64,000 nt of DNA. Origin: Paramecium tetraurelia (lineage: Eukaryota > Ciliophora > Oligohymenophorea > Peniculida > Parameciidae). This document shows positions 23,315 through 35,179 of the stretch, in pieces. Positions within the stretch are counted from its first letter, which is position 1, and each line of letters starts with the position of its first letter. The position numbers were made by a program, and so were the translations under genes. The DNA is taken from contig NW_001799455.1 of NCBI RefSeq assembly GCF_000165425.1, positions 310,001-374,000 of the forward strand, given 5' to 3'. The notes beneath the pieces were generated by a model. That model was given only the letters and a program-made list of their open reading frames with translations, was not told the origin of the DNA and did no database searches.

Positions 23315-24482
23315 TCAAAAGACCTCTTCTCTGATTTGGAGGAATTCTGATGCAGCGCTCAACTTTTGAGTGAGAACTTCTTATAATCTTTCAACAACTT
23401 CCAATTATTGTTCTCTTTCGAAGGTTTAAGCTTCATATTGGGATTCTTATTCAGCAGCCCATCTTTCTTAAATAGCCAATGAGTCTTCAGCATCTTCAAG
23501 GAATAACTATTGACATTAATCTTAAAATTTACAGTTTGATCTTCTAAATCCTCAACAGACTCTTAAATGGTCACTTTGAATTGGACAATTGAGTTTTCTA
23601 AGAAAGCCTTTCTTTCGACTAATCTCTTGTGTTCTTCTTACAAATGGGAACTTTGAACTTCCCAGTTGGCAGCTTGTCTTTCTTCTGTGGCAAGTAAGGA
23701 TGCTCTGCTGGCAACCAATTGTTATCTGATTTGAGCCAAGAGTTCTAAGATCTTGATGATGCTCTTGTTGTCGACCTTTGAGGCTAATTAAGTCAAGGCG
23801 TTGATGAGTGGCTAGAATTGAGATAAAAGAGAGTACCTTGAAGAGTGCGTGTTTGGATTCCATCAATTTGGCTTAGACCTTTTCGAATCTACTTTTGAGT
23901 TGAGCAAAGGCAACACCAGCTTATAAATGTTAAACGATCTTTGAAGCTTCATCAATAGCTTCCATTTAATCAACGTGTTCTGCATCTTTTCTAACCCAGG
24001 TATCGTGTTATGATTGTCTTGTAGCAGATTCATCAGCAAAGCTTTTCTCGTTATTGGCAATATCTGAGGTAACAACTCTGACTTCGGATTCAGCTTCACC
24101 CAAAGCTTCAGTTGTGGAGTCTCTCAAATTTGAAAGAGCAACAATTTGGGTTTAATGATAAGCAATTTCTTGTTCTAAGTCAGCAATAATCTAATAAAAA
24201 TTAATTAAATAGACAAACCTTTTCGAAAGCAACTGTATCACTTTCGTGAACTTTGTCAGCTTTCTTTTAATCTCCATTAAGTTGGGAAGCAATATTGTTT
24301 AAGAGAATTTGAATTTCACCTACGGGTCCACCTGTTGCCAATTAAAGTTAAAGGACTGACAACACTGAATTTCCAAATGAATCCTTGTTAATTTAAGCCA
24401 ACACTTCCTTTGGACTTTCTGTCTTTGTCACTCTAGCAGTTGCAACTGCGAGAATAAGAGCCAATACAGGAACGATTCTCAT
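23315..24482 (-). CDS. Trichocyst matrix protein (TMP family)
   Basis: 362 aa precursor with signal peptide MRIVPVLALILAVATA. The rest is long amphipathic helix with Ala/Glu/Gln heptads, without cysteines in the parts I translated. Typical TMP blocks are ESPKEVLAQINKDSFG, the Gly-rich turn QLATGGPVGEIQILLNNI, SDTVAFEKIIADLEQEIAYH, and TEERQAANWEVQ. TMPs are proteolytically matured and crystallise in the trichocyst, the regulated secretory granule of Paramecium. Three introns: 24191-24218 (28 nt), 23812-23836 (25), 23507-23532 (26). This gene is the best taxonomic marker in the window. Which TMP subfamily is not decidable by eye. Confidence 0.93.
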
Positions 24483-25932
24483 GTTATTAATATTAATGAA
24501 ATGAAATCACAATCACTCTCCAAGACATTAAAAATTACCCGTTTTTCAATTTATTTCTACATCCCTCATTAATACGTTTTTCTTTTTAATTAAAACTCAT
24601 TCATTTCATTAGCTCTAATCAAATGCACATCATGAACATACTCTGAACAATGGCAGCCACTAATCTCTAAATCTCAACTATTCTGAATCATTTAATTTTT
24701 TTGAAGAAAAAGAAGCCCTTAATTCATCATATTAAGTTGTACTTTCTTCGGAATTCAACCTCAATCATTACCATGTCTGTAACGATGTGTTCATCACTCC
24801 TTATTCATTATAGAATTAAAGTAGAAAACTGAAATTCCTGAAATTCTTAAAAATCATTAATTGGGTTACAATTACTTTTTCTCTTGAAATGCTAAATAAG
24901 TTCAGTGTTCAATCAATAAATCTTTGTGTATCTTATACGTTACAAGAAATAAAAAGATTTGCCAAGATACGGAGACTTTACTTTCGATGATACAACCAGC
25001 TTCTATTTTTATTAAACCACAATTATTCAACCTTTGCAATCAGTTTATACATTCATTGCTAACACTCATTTTTTCGGATGTTTTGAAATATTACGCTTAT
25101 CTTCAAAAATATTTTATTCAATTCTATTATAAGTTAATAGTAAAAATCTATAGTTTTAGAGAACTATTGCTAATAATTTTAGTTAACTATGTTTATTTAT
25201 TATTATTAATTATAAACACTCATTCAATGCAGAATTTTAGCATTTTTTTAAAATGGTCAACTAATCAATAAAAATCTCGACCAATAAGGAATTAATTAAT
25301 AAATGAAATCAATATGATAAATGGATTTCTTTTTTAATTGAGATTGGTTAAAATATTCAAAAATACAGATTGACAAACACTTAATCTTAATAATTTAGCA
25401 AAATTTTATTCATCACAAGTAGTTAAGACCACAATCTATAAATGAAGAAAATTTATTTTTTATTTTGATAAAAGCGATTTAAACCATATAAGACTTTTCT
25501 TTTTTAAGTTTGAAACAATTTAAAGTTTAAATTTGATATAAGCATAAAATGAAGGAATGATTTAAAATTAAATAAACCATTAATTAAGACAAGTGAAACT
25601 TAACAAATATGCAATAATCTCTAATATCTCTTACAATGATTTTATAAATTTATAGTAAATAATTAGTATTTTTGATTTTGAGAATATAAATAAAGAAAAA
25701 TGTTATCAAATGAATTATTGATTAAATTAATAGTTCCCTCAGCTCTTATTATGTGTATAAGATAGAAGATTATTTTAATCTCTCTTTTCTTACTAATTTG
25801 AAAATATTTTTCAAAATAAATTCTCAAATCAATAGAAGCTATTTAAACTAATAACAAATATCGATAAATTTAAAAATTTATAAGAATGAACCTATCCTTA
25901 CCAAAACTCCATTCTATTACTTTATTACGTTA
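24483..25932. other. Gene-poor AT-rich region
   Basis: 1.45 kb upstream of the trichocyst gene. It should contain that gene's promoter. The longest open stretch (24924-25271, plus) has hydrophobic random composition and no family resemblance. I call no gene. Confidence 0.5.
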
Positions 25933-26448
25933 TCAATAAAAATTACAATAAAGATTCCTAAAATTGATGTGAATCTAAGAACAAAGCATAATTCCTAATT
26001 GTGAATATATATATTATATATTATTAAGATATCTATAATTTTCAATAATAAACTCGTATAAGTAAGATAATTAATCACGAAAATATGTAGAAAAACAACT
26101 TAATCTGAAATATAAAAGAAAATGAAAAAAAATGAGTGTGAAATTAAATTAGCAGTTTATATAATATAATTTCAAATGCAAATTATCGAGGTTTTAAAAT
26201 AAAAACCTTCCAAGAATCAAAAACAAATCATCCTCAACTATTAGAACATCAGAGAGATAGGCTTGCATAATTCTTTCATGTACATTACAACTTTGTGTTT
26301 ATCTCATAATTGCATTTAACATCTTGATGGAATCGAATAGTTTGTGTAATTAACTACGCTCTCCCTCCATCACAATCTAATTCAAAGCGTTAATGAGTTA
26401 AATAAAATCAAACAACCTCATCTACTTAAATTGCTCAATGTTCATCAT
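25933..26448 (-). CDS. Possible small gene or gene remnant
   Basis: An open frame (TAA/TAG as Gln) from the double ATG at 26446-26448 to a TGA at 25933-25935. The first 80 residues look genuinely coding: MMNIEQFKQMRLFDFIQLI, NQIVMEGERSQLHKLFDSIK, RIMQAYLSDVLIVEDDLF. The remainder is low-complexity AT-rich sequence and may not be protein. Either the real 3' end is reached through an intron I cannot place, or this is a decayed fragment. No family recognised. Confidence 0.35.
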
Positions 26449-27186
26449 AATCCATTTACTGTTAATCCAACATATTCAACTGTCATTTTGTAGAAATTCT
26501 GTTATTTGGAGTAACTTGATAACCAAAGGTTAAATAAGTAATATTATTAATAATATTTTCATTGGATCAAATGCATTGGTTAATTGCTTATTCCCTACTT
26601 GAACGAAAATTGTGTATCAGAATAATTAGTTAATTAATTGTCCATTGAATTAAAAAAATATGAAATTTGCATTTTTAAGCTAAATTCCATTATATACACG
26701 CATCTGATTAATTTTCACTATTCAAATTAGCACACTAATTAACAACTTTAACAATCAGGAGAATAAGTATTCTCAAAACTCTTAGATATCTTAAATAATA
26801 ACCAAAAAAGCAATGATCTTTAGATGTGTTTGATGAATCAAGCATTGTAAGATTAAGAGATAGATTTATTTGAATTCTAATCTAATAACGTCTACAAATA
26901 ACAATGTTTATATTAAAACTTTTTGTAGTTGAATGACATTATTTTTAAGGAATAATAGTTTTGCTTTCCTTATTTCCCTTTATGCCTTGATTATGTTAAA
27001 TCAATTATAGAATTAATTAAAATATAATTTAAAAGACAAAATAAGTATGTAAATACCAGATTTCAGTAAACTTCATTATAATCCTATCGTTAATAAAGTG
27101 TGGAATATTAAGAAAATACTCGATCTAATCATGAGAATAATTAATAATCAATAAATAAGACCAAATCAAGTTAATCAATTGGTAGA
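26449..27186. other. Intergenic AT-rich gap
   Basis: 738 bp without a supported gene. Short Gln-rich frames occur near 27090-27186 but end at TGA. Confidence 0.45.
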
Positions 27187-28110
27187 ATGAAGAATAATAC
27201 TAATAAATCTATTTTGACTTCTTAAAGCTAGTTAAGTCATAGAATAAATCATAATTCTGTTTCCATTTTTGTTAGAGTCTTAAATAATTTCACAAAAAAA
27301 TAAACTGAACATTAATAATAATTAGTATTTGATTTCTTGAGGAAAAGAGCGCATATTCAATAAATTTTTGAGAAAATCATGAAGAGAAGATAAATCGGAC
27401 TTTTGAAACACAGCTTTACTAAAGTGAAATAGCTCATAGCCACAAAAATTATAGCAAAGGTTACACAACCAATTCTCTATAATATAAAGGAGGAAGCATT
27501 CAATATTATGCTTAGGCTGAAAAATAGATATGAGGCTAAATAGCTAGAAAAAAGTGTAGAACACTTTGAAATATAAAGGAAGAGATTAGTTTTCTCAATT
27601 TTGCTAATAAATCAATAATAAATGGCCTAATAAAAATAAGCTTTATTTTCATTGATAAAGAAATAGAGATAGCTACCTTTAAGAGAGCATTTTTAAAGAT
27701 GGAAGATTTATTCTATTAGTGAATAATTTTATGATTAGATTTTTCAATAAAAAAGTAACGAAATAAGGTCATTAGCATCAATTTCTACAAGAAATGAAAT
27801 GTTTAAAAAGTACCCAACTAAATCAATTTAATTTTTAGAAAGCAATTCTACACTTGACTAAGATGGAAATAAATAATAAAAAAGAAATTCAACAACTTCC
27901 ATCAATCAACATTTAAAAAATAATGGAACAAACATATACTGTGAGTATGTAGTTATTAATAAATTAAAGAAAAAAAAGAAGAAGAAGTCTTTGAAGAATT
28001 CTAAATCTAAAAAAGAGAGTAAAAGTAAATAAATTAAGAATAAGTGTGGTATCTGTAGAGATTATTTAGATGAAAATGGAAATATCATAGAGAAGAAAGA
28101 AAAAAAATGA
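27187..28110 (+). CDS. Lys/Gln-rich helical protein, unknown function
   Basis: 307 aa, single exon, open from ATG 27187 to TGA 28108. Mostly basic amphipathic helix (RVLNNFTKKQTEHQQQLVFD, KNRYEAKQLEKSVEHFEIQ), then a Ser/Asn-rich linker, a run of seven lysines (NKLKKKKKKKS) and a tail with one Cys pair (KCGICRDYLDENGN). The Lys run could be a nuclear or membrane-surface signal. An internal ATG at 27379 is possible, but the 64 residues before it read as protein, so I prefer the upstream start. No family recognised. First of three plus-strand genes of similar composition. Confidence 0.7.
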
Positions 28111-28380
28111 TTATAAGTTAATTTTTAAAAGAATACTATTTAATTTTATCATTCACACATTATTTTTACATATTGAGAGAATTTGGTAATTTATAATTTT
28201 ATTTGATAAATTGAAATAAAATTGTTCCAATTTCATAGTTCTAAATGAATTATTAAATTTTGATATTGTGCAAATGATCATTTGGGTTTGTTAGACTCAA
28301 ATATCATCAATACATTTTCACTTCTCTCAATCAATCATTATTAGTTTTACTCTAGTTAATTAACAATAAAATTATTAAAG

Positions 28381-28761
28381 ATGAAATAAAGAAAAGTGTA
28401 GACACCTTAAGAGATTATCGCTTTTCTTCGATCTTTCAAAAATTATATTAGAAAACCCTATTCTATGAGTCCTTAGAGTCGATGCCAAACAAATGTTTAG
28501 ACAGCCAAAAAGATGATGAGGAATGATCATCTACTGAAATCTCCAACTGAAAGATAATAAAATAATGAATTTGTTTGCGAGGGTATTGAGAAAAAGGTCG
28601 AAAGTCTGGCTATTTAGATTAAGGATTTGTAGACGAAGTAGGAACAATTAGAGAATTAGCATTATTAATTGAGCATGAGTGTAAAGAAATTAACTTAAGA
28701 CAAAAAGCACTAATTACAAGTAAGAGGGAGCAAACATAATTTTAGGAGCGAAGTTAGATGA
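28381..28761 (+). CDS. Small coiled-coil protein, unknown
   Basis: 126 aa, single exon. Basic N-terminus (MKQRKVQTPQEIIAFLRSFK), Ser/Thr-rich middle with Pro-directed sites (YSMSPQS, LKSPTER), then a short coiled coil (EGIEKKVESLAIQIKDLQTK). Not recognised. Compact and well bounded by ATG and TGA, which supports a real gene. Confidence 0.6.
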
Positions 28762-29011
28762 TTAAAAAATTAGATCAAATGATTGATATCTAACTAAAAT
28801 AGGAAGAAAACTTGAATTAATTTAAGTAATTATTCGCTTCTCGAAAATTAATTAATTGACTTTTGGTTTTTCATTTTTAAATATCATATTTATATTCATT
28901 GAATGTGAAAGTCATTTGCAAAAAAAAGTGTATGTATATATTTATTAAATGAATATATATTGAAGAATTTGATAATTTCATCATTTATTATTCTCAACAA
29001 ACAAAATTACA

Positions 29012-30702
29012 ATGAAAAAATAAAGTGAGAATGAGAAGATTGCTATTTATGCATCATAGATGATGAAATTACATGGGAAAATCTTAGAGAAGAAAATGAC
29101 AAAGGTGGCCTTCAAAACAGTAATTTGAAAGTCAATCACAAAATATCTCGAATAATAATAGTCCTGCAGTTGGAAGACAGAAGTCATATGAAAATTTATT
29201 AAAAGTTAATAGAACATTCATAAACCCAACACTCTAAGTGTCCTAACAGAAATTATGCAGCATTCTAAATGTGATGGCAGGCTAACAGACGAAACCTAAA
29301 AATTAAAGTTTATTTAACAATGAATTAATTGACACAGTGAAGATATCTCATAAATTAAGAAAGAATCAATCAATGATATAAATGGATCAATAATCACCTT
29401 AACTAACTAAGAACTCATCCTTTCATCGACCCAATTCAAGTGTGAAGATAAAGAATAGTAATAGTGTTTCTTGCGATTAGACTCAAATTCAAAAGATAAA
29501 AGAAAAAATCAAAGTGCTTCTACAAGATAGAGAGAATAACTGGTAATAGGATTAAAAAGAAATGGCATTTATGATTAAATTTAATTAAACCCTAAACCAG
29601 CTATTAGCAATCATGTTTCAAGATTAACAAAACACTTAGCCAACCTCAACTTAAGATACGAATCAGGCTCTGTAAATCGATTGTTTCTTCAAGAGATAAA
29701 TCTAAATTCTATAACAATCATTTTAACAACAAACAGAAAAGAAAAAAATGGAAAATATTCTTATTTCTATTAAAAAGAAGCATGAGAGTCTATTATAAGA
29801 ACATAATTAGTTATTAGAAATTAAGAAATCTCAAGATGAAATAATTGTTAATTTGTAATAATAAATTAATGGATTGTCAGCTTAGATTTAAGAGTAAGAT
29901 CAAGTAGGATAAAACGACGCAGGTATAGATAGATAATAATTGTAGAAATCTTGGAATTGAAATATTTAGTGTAAGGATAGTTCGAAGCAATCTAAAAACT
30001 ACTTCAAAGAGAGCAATTAACTAAAATATTCTTGAAACGAGTCGGAGATAGTTCAATAATAGAGTAATAATGCTATTTTAATTTAGAATGTTCGAATAGT
30101 TTATCTAGAATACAGAATAAGAGAATCCAGATGATACAGAAGGAAACTTAAACATAGATATTAATCCAATAAATCAACCTAATACTCTTAATAAACTTTA
30201 AACTCCCAAATAAAAACTTAGTTCTCCTGAATAAAATACTTATCCTCTCTAAATCTTGTCCTAATATGAGGATATTTACAAGTAACAGTTAAACCTATGT
30301 GACTCTTTATTGGCAGATGACTCAAGTATTAATTCTCTAATTTTATATAGGAATAAATGATTCTGAGGAAAGTAGTTTTGAATACAAAGGCAAGGAATAA
30401 GCGACTGAGATAAGTTGTTACTTCAACTTGGCATCTCAATTTGTTAAGCCACAAATCAAAAAAAAGAGTAACTAGACTATTTCCAAAGAGAAATTGAAAA
30501 TAAATATGATGAATGTCTTATTAGCTTAAGCTGCGTATTTATAAGATTTTATTCTAGTCAAAAACGCTAAGAACTTTTGGAATAGTAATAATAACAGTAA
30601 TAGAAAATTTTGCCTGATGACATACTGGATGAAGATTAAATAGATCCAAACATATCTGATGAGGAAGTATTTAATTCTTAGAAATTAGTATTGAAATTTT
30701 GA
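29012..30702 (+). CDS. Coiled-coil, Gln-rich protein, unknown
   Basis: About 530 aa. Order: short basic start (MKKQSENEKIAIYASQMMK), Ser/Asn-rich segment, coiled coils (QIQKIKEKIKVLLQDRENNW; KKKHESLLQEHNQLLEIKK), a second helical region (FEAIQKLLQREQLTKIFLKR), a Pro/Asn/Gln linker, and an acidic end after a Gln run (LLEQQQQQQQKILPDDILD). Introns that keep the frame: 29923-29945 (23 nt), 30099-30121 (23), 30326-30350 (25), 30536-30558 (23). The first 30 codons join the rest only by a +1 shift near 29100; a 16-nt GT..AG segment there would fit but is below the size seen elsewhere. Cytoskeletal or basal-body role is possible, unproven. Confidence 0.63.
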
Positions 30703-30809
30703 ATAAGACCTATTTTTCCTCGTTCTATTATATATTATTAAATCTTATTATAAACATACTAAGTGTATTTATTATTAGAAGAGATAGAAAATCAAAACTC
30801 ATTTTTAAA

Positions 30810-31887
30810 TCAGAGCCACTTTTTTAATTTACCTTTAGACCAGAAGCCTTTTCTGGCAATCCCTTCTTTGTCTACAAATAAGCCTATACCATCTTATAGA
30901 CCATGTTTCCATTATCCTTTATAAATTCGGCCATCTATGTACTACATTTCTCCATAACCATGTTTGATATCATCCAAATATTGGCCAATATACACACGAC
31001 CTATTAAATGAAAATAAAGGAAATACCGTCCCCCCATTTCATCGTGCCATCGCCATTCTTTAATCCATTCCCCCAGTAGCCTTCAAAAATTCTAGCTTTA
31101 TCAGGCCAAGTCTACTTAATTAATAGAGTTTACAAATGAACCATATCCATGAAATAAATCATTTTGAAATTCGCCTTAATAAACTGACCCATCAGCCAAC
31201 TGAAAAATGCCTAAACCACACTTCATTCCATTTTTAAATTTGCCTTCATAAATGGATTTATCCTTATATATCTCTTTGCCCATCCCATGCTAGAGTCCTT
31301 TCTTCCATTAACCTAAATATAAGATTTGGATACCTGTATAGATGCGACCATCTTAATACCTAAATTCCCCTTGACCATGGAACATATTATTTAGCCATTC
31401 TCCTCGATATGATTCATTGGGATTCATGTAGACTCCTTAACCTTGAAGTTCATTGGCAGTCCACTAAAATAAATTGAATAAATTACAGTTCCTTCAATGT
31501 AACTAGAAAAATAAAAAATAGTAACTACCTATCATGGAATTAATATTTTCCTTTTCCATTAGCTTTCCCTTCTTTCCATATCCCTGTATAGATAGCTCCA
31601 TTTTTCATAATTATAGGCTAATCATTCTCTTATACGAAAGTAGGATCGAAACAGAATTTTGGATTATCAGGTTGAGTAGGAGCAGAGGGTACTGGAGATT
31701 AGAGAGTAGGCACAAGAGATTTGCGGACTTTGTGTCCCCTATAATAGGCCTATATAGTGATGATTTTGTTCTCATTATATTAAGGAGGGATTTCTTCCTT
31801 GATAGGATTATCTGTTTATTTGCAGGCACTTGAGTCCATGGTTGGTAAGTCATCTATAATACTTGGAGCACTTTAACAACTGCCCAT
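30810..31887 (-). CDS. MORN-repeat protein with myristoylation site and IQ motif
   Basis: 319 aa. It begins MGSCQSAPS, a good N-myristoylation and palmitoylation signal. An IQ motif (IITIQAYYRGHKVRKSL, about residues 48-64) predicts calmodulin or centrin binding. Nine MORN repeats fill the rest, for example SYRGEWLNNMFHGQGEFRY and IYEGKFKNGMKCGLGIF. MORN arrays are membrane-apposed structural modules in ciliate and apicomplexan cortex. Five introns: 31503-31528 (26 nt), 31464-31486 (23), 31313-31333 (21), 31112-31133 (22), 31001-31026 (26); splicing restores each repeat exactly. Membrane lipidation plus calcium-linked binding plus MORN suggests a cortical scaffold. Confidence 0.95.
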
Positions 31888-31985
31888 TATTAGAATAGAT
31901 TTTTTTTATCAAATTATTTTTATATTTGATCATGCCAATTTGTTAGTTATTCTAAGAAATAATAAAATATTGATATAATAATACG

Positions 31986-32524
31986 ATGATTTGCTAGAAT
32001 AGTGATACGAAGTCAGAAAGTTACATTTCGATATAATTTAAATATTCATTCTTTGTAGAAGTGGAATATAATCTTGAAGCTGCAAGAAATTTCAAATAAT
32101 TTCGATGAAATTATTGATCCTTCGATTTCTGCACACACTCTAAGGTCTTATAAATCTATGCAAGTAAATTCATTTTGGGAAAGAATGAATATTCTAAAAG
32201 GGAAAATGCTTCTACAACCTTTAGTAACTATTAAGATTTGATAATGTTTCAAATTTGATCCAACTCAAGTCAATATTTTGTCTCAAAATATGCAATTTAA
32301 ATAGATGAAAAGCCTCTAATTTACAAGGAGGAGATGCTTTCGCCGTATTAGATCTCTTAAATGAATTAATGTTAAAATAAAGAAATGATTCTGCTTTAAC
32401 TATTCCAGAAAATTTGGAGTGTATCAATATTAAATCCAAATATTTCCAACAAAAAATTGATCATTTGACAAAAATAATATTATATTATACATTTTTTTGT
32501 ATAGTATCTTTCTGTCTGAAATGA
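31986..32524 (+). CDS. Possible small gene, perhaps calponin-homology-like
   Basis: Coding signal in pieces: MICQNSDTKSESYISIQFKY, then (after a 25-nt intron at 32055-32079) QEISNNFDEIIDPSISAHTL, NSFWERMNILKGKML, RFDNVSNLIQLKS and GGDAFAVLDLLNELMLKQR. The order (W-containing helix, then a GGDAFAVLDLL helix) recalls CH-like domains of ciliary proteins, but this is weak. I could not fix the middle introns; a candidate is 33 nt, just before SNLQGGDAF. It may be a short working gene or a decayed one. Divergent from the MORN gene, 98 bp apart. Confidence 0.42.
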
Positions 32525-33021
32525 ATTCTAGTGCTCTATAATTAGGGTATACTAATGTTTACTTTACTAATCTTCAAGGTCTTACTCATAGATTAATTTA
32601 TTTATTACTTATGATGCCTCTAAGTTGTGTTTATTATGCAATTATTTGCTTTAATAATTAGTAATAAAGAATAATCTAGTAAAGCCATTTACTAGATTAA
32701 ATTCATTTAAAAAAATTGGAAAATCAATAAACTTCTAGACACAATTTTTCATTTATTAAAACAATTTTAATCAATCATACTGGTTCAAGTCTGGCAAGTA
32801 ACTTTATTAGTAAAAAACACTGTGACATACTTGTAGTTCTTAATTATAATTCAAAACCACAAAGATGAATTGGTAGTTGTCATCTTATTGATTGGATGAT
32901 GGATACTTAAGAATGATAATGGTTTTTATATCACTTAAATTAATAATAGTTCTTAAAATCTCTATTTATACTAAGAAATTTTAATTCAGTATATAAAATA
33001 TGATAATGGTATAATTATTAA
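32525..33021. other. Intergenic region with a strong hairpin
   Basis: 497 bp. The main feature is the perfect inverted repeat at 32673-32698 listed separately. No gene is supported. Confidence 0.5.
32673..32698. repeat. Perfect hairpin, 11-bp stem and 4-base loop
   Basis: aatctagtaaa, loop gcca, tttactagatt: the two arms are exact complements. It lies between two convergent gene ends, so a role in 3'-end formation or as a small RNA stem is possible. No poly-T tract typical of Pol III termination follows directly. Confidence 0.6.
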
Positions 33022-33729
33022 TCAATTAAAAATAGTCTTTAATCTTATAGTTGTATGAAAAATGTGTTCGTGTTTATCTACTAAAAGTTTGAATTTCTCT
33101 GATGAATTTCCATTCTTAAATCCTTTTAATTCCACCATTTACTTATTGGCTTTAACCTATTTTTTAAAGCCGTGGGAATTCTAGACTGGGAGCAGACAGG
33201 AACCAGTTTTAAGCCTATTTACAAGAAGGGGAGACTTGATTATGATATCCTTATGGGATCGAGATGTTAGTGGATGGGATTTTTTAACATCCGAGAATTC
33301 TTGAAAAGCTTTTCCAAGCGACTTCTTTATTATGAAGCTTTTGAATTGAGCACTTTTAATAGGCTATCTGAGGGGGATCTAATGACAACTAGTCTTTTAG
33401 AATAGAGTTTCTGAGCCACATTCTTCACATTTACAACTATGTCGTCTTTTTTTGATTGAGTCAGTATTTTTGTTAGAGAGATGAAAACTAGTAGAAATCA
33501 TTTTCTTAAGGGGTTTACATTAAATTAGTTGACTCAGTTTTTATTTTTCGACCTAATGTTGTTGAACTACCAAGGGAGAATTCTGATAAATTTGTTAAAA
33601 ATGAGTGAGTTTGCCACAATTGTCACAACAACAACTTGCTCTTCTTGGCTATTCTTAGACGGAATCTAAATATTTAAGTTTTTAAGTGGTCCTTCTATTT
33701 TGATTTCTTTTGTTATTGATGATTAACAT
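33022..33729 (-). CDS. Small protein with two Cys clusters, unknown
   Basis: 235 aa, single exon. Two similar Cys-rich knuckles: RASCCCDNCGKLTHF (about 37-50) and RHSCKCEECGSETLF (about 106-120), each C-x-C-x2-C or close to it, so each can supply three or four zinc ligands. They are separated by a polar linker; the C-terminal half is basic. Possibly one zinc site per knuckle or a shared one. Not matched to a known family. The start gives MLIINNKRNQNRRTTQ. Confidence 0.7.
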
Positions 33730-33898
33730 TTAATAATTTTGAATCATTTCATAATTAGTTTGTTCTTTATATACCTGATAATATCATTACTATTGATTAT
33801 AGTTAATCATCTAAGATAGGAGAATTAATTGATTAGAATTATATATTTGTAGAAAGATCAACTGATTTTTGACATATATTCAAAAATAATTACAATAA

Positions 33899-35129
33899 TC
33901 ATTAGATCAATAGTGGTTGTACTGATTCATCGTCCATATAATCTAGTACTTGTTCTGTGAAGTAGGCAAAATAATGTCCGCGAGTTTTTTGGGTAATTTG
34001 AACTTATTTTTCAAAAGACTCCAATCCTATAATGTTGGTTGAAATGATCAAAGTTTCTTCAAGAATCAATTATTGACTTACCACATTCACAAACTCATTC
34101 AAAAAAACCGGTAGACTTTATAAATTGTATATTGTGATCTCATTCTCAACGTCTGATAAATTAAATATGCATTTCATATTTAAAAACAATATGGTTAGTT
34201 CCTTAGCCTTGTGATTGTAGGTGACTCTCATTAAACCTGCCTAATCGCTGATCACCACATCTCTCTCCTCCAACAACACTGTGTTCTCCTACAAATGAGT
34301 AATGGACAGTGGCTTTGGAGGCTGTGATTACTGGTTGTCTATTTGAATATGCGATTCATAGTATTGTAAGAGGGAGTCATCTGGTGTAAGAACTTGGCTT
34401 GCTACTTTGTAAGCCTAAATGCAGAATTGATTGGATTCATAGGCCCCCTTTTCTAGCTAGGCCATTCGTTCGTATAATTTGGCCATTAAGAGATGCACCT
34501 TTTTATCTAACTTTGGTTCCAAAGACTTAATTATAAGTTGTTACAGTTTCAGAATTGCTTATAATGCTTGCTGTTTGCTCTGATTGTCTATAGTACAAAA
34601 GTGATAAAGAGAGAGGGCGGATTCATAAATCTGAGACACAGTTCCTCCAATGCTATAGTATTGTTATTCATCAATCAATGCCAGTAGACGTGCTCTTGCT
34701 TGTGTAATGCGATTGATCTTAATTTGGTAGGCGATTTCCAGATTCTGCAAAACCCATAGGTTGGAGAAGGTGCATACTTCCTGATTCCATAGCTATAGAT
34801 ATTAAATGATTAATTGTGTGCTTGGCAATTAATTCTTAGACATAAATTCATATCCCATATCTGCTAGTTCTGTGACGATGATTTGGTATCCCTTGGAGAA
34901 ATCAGTCACAGAGATGGATTGAAGATGGTTGGTGATATCTTGGAGCAGCTCTTCTGAGAAGTCATCAACTTCAAGTGAGTTGAGTATTTAAGCATACCAC
35001 ATATTTTAAATATTATCATAATTTAGAAGTATTTTTTGGTATTTTCTTGGGGTGAAGACTGTAAGCCTACAATTGATGATACTTTTTGGATAACTTTTAG
35101 GAATCCTCATCTCCACTAAATTCGTTCAT
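33899..35129 (-). CDS. Helical-repeat protein, unknown function
   Basis: 401 aa. Start MNEFSGDEDSQKLSKK. The middle is a series of amphipathic helices (IYESALSLYHFCTIDNQSKQ, KKVHLLMAKLYERMAQLEKG, FCIQAYKVASQVLTPDD) that look like TPR/14-3-3-type helical pairs. The C-terminal 110 residues are beta-type (AGLMRVTYNHKAKELTILFL, SVQPLLIQ). One 25-nt intron at 35046-35070 near the N-terminus removes a frame change and gives HQLKYQKILLNY. A vesicle-coat or proteasome-regulatory role would fit such an architecture, but I cannot name a family. Confidence 0.7.
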
Positions 35130-35179
35130 GTACTATTAAAATCCCCAAGTTGAATCAATAGTTTTATGTCTCTACAAAA

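Noticed and set aside
24924-25271. Hydrophobic 115-aa plus frame
   Set aside because: Composition is random AT-rich (Leu/Ile/Tyr/Phe), no family, no splice context.
29940-30120. Alternative plus frame (IEIFSVRIVRS...) in the coiled-coil gene
   Set aside because: The frame FEAIQKLLQREQLTKIF, reached by two 23-nt introns, fits the flanks better and has more protein-like composition.
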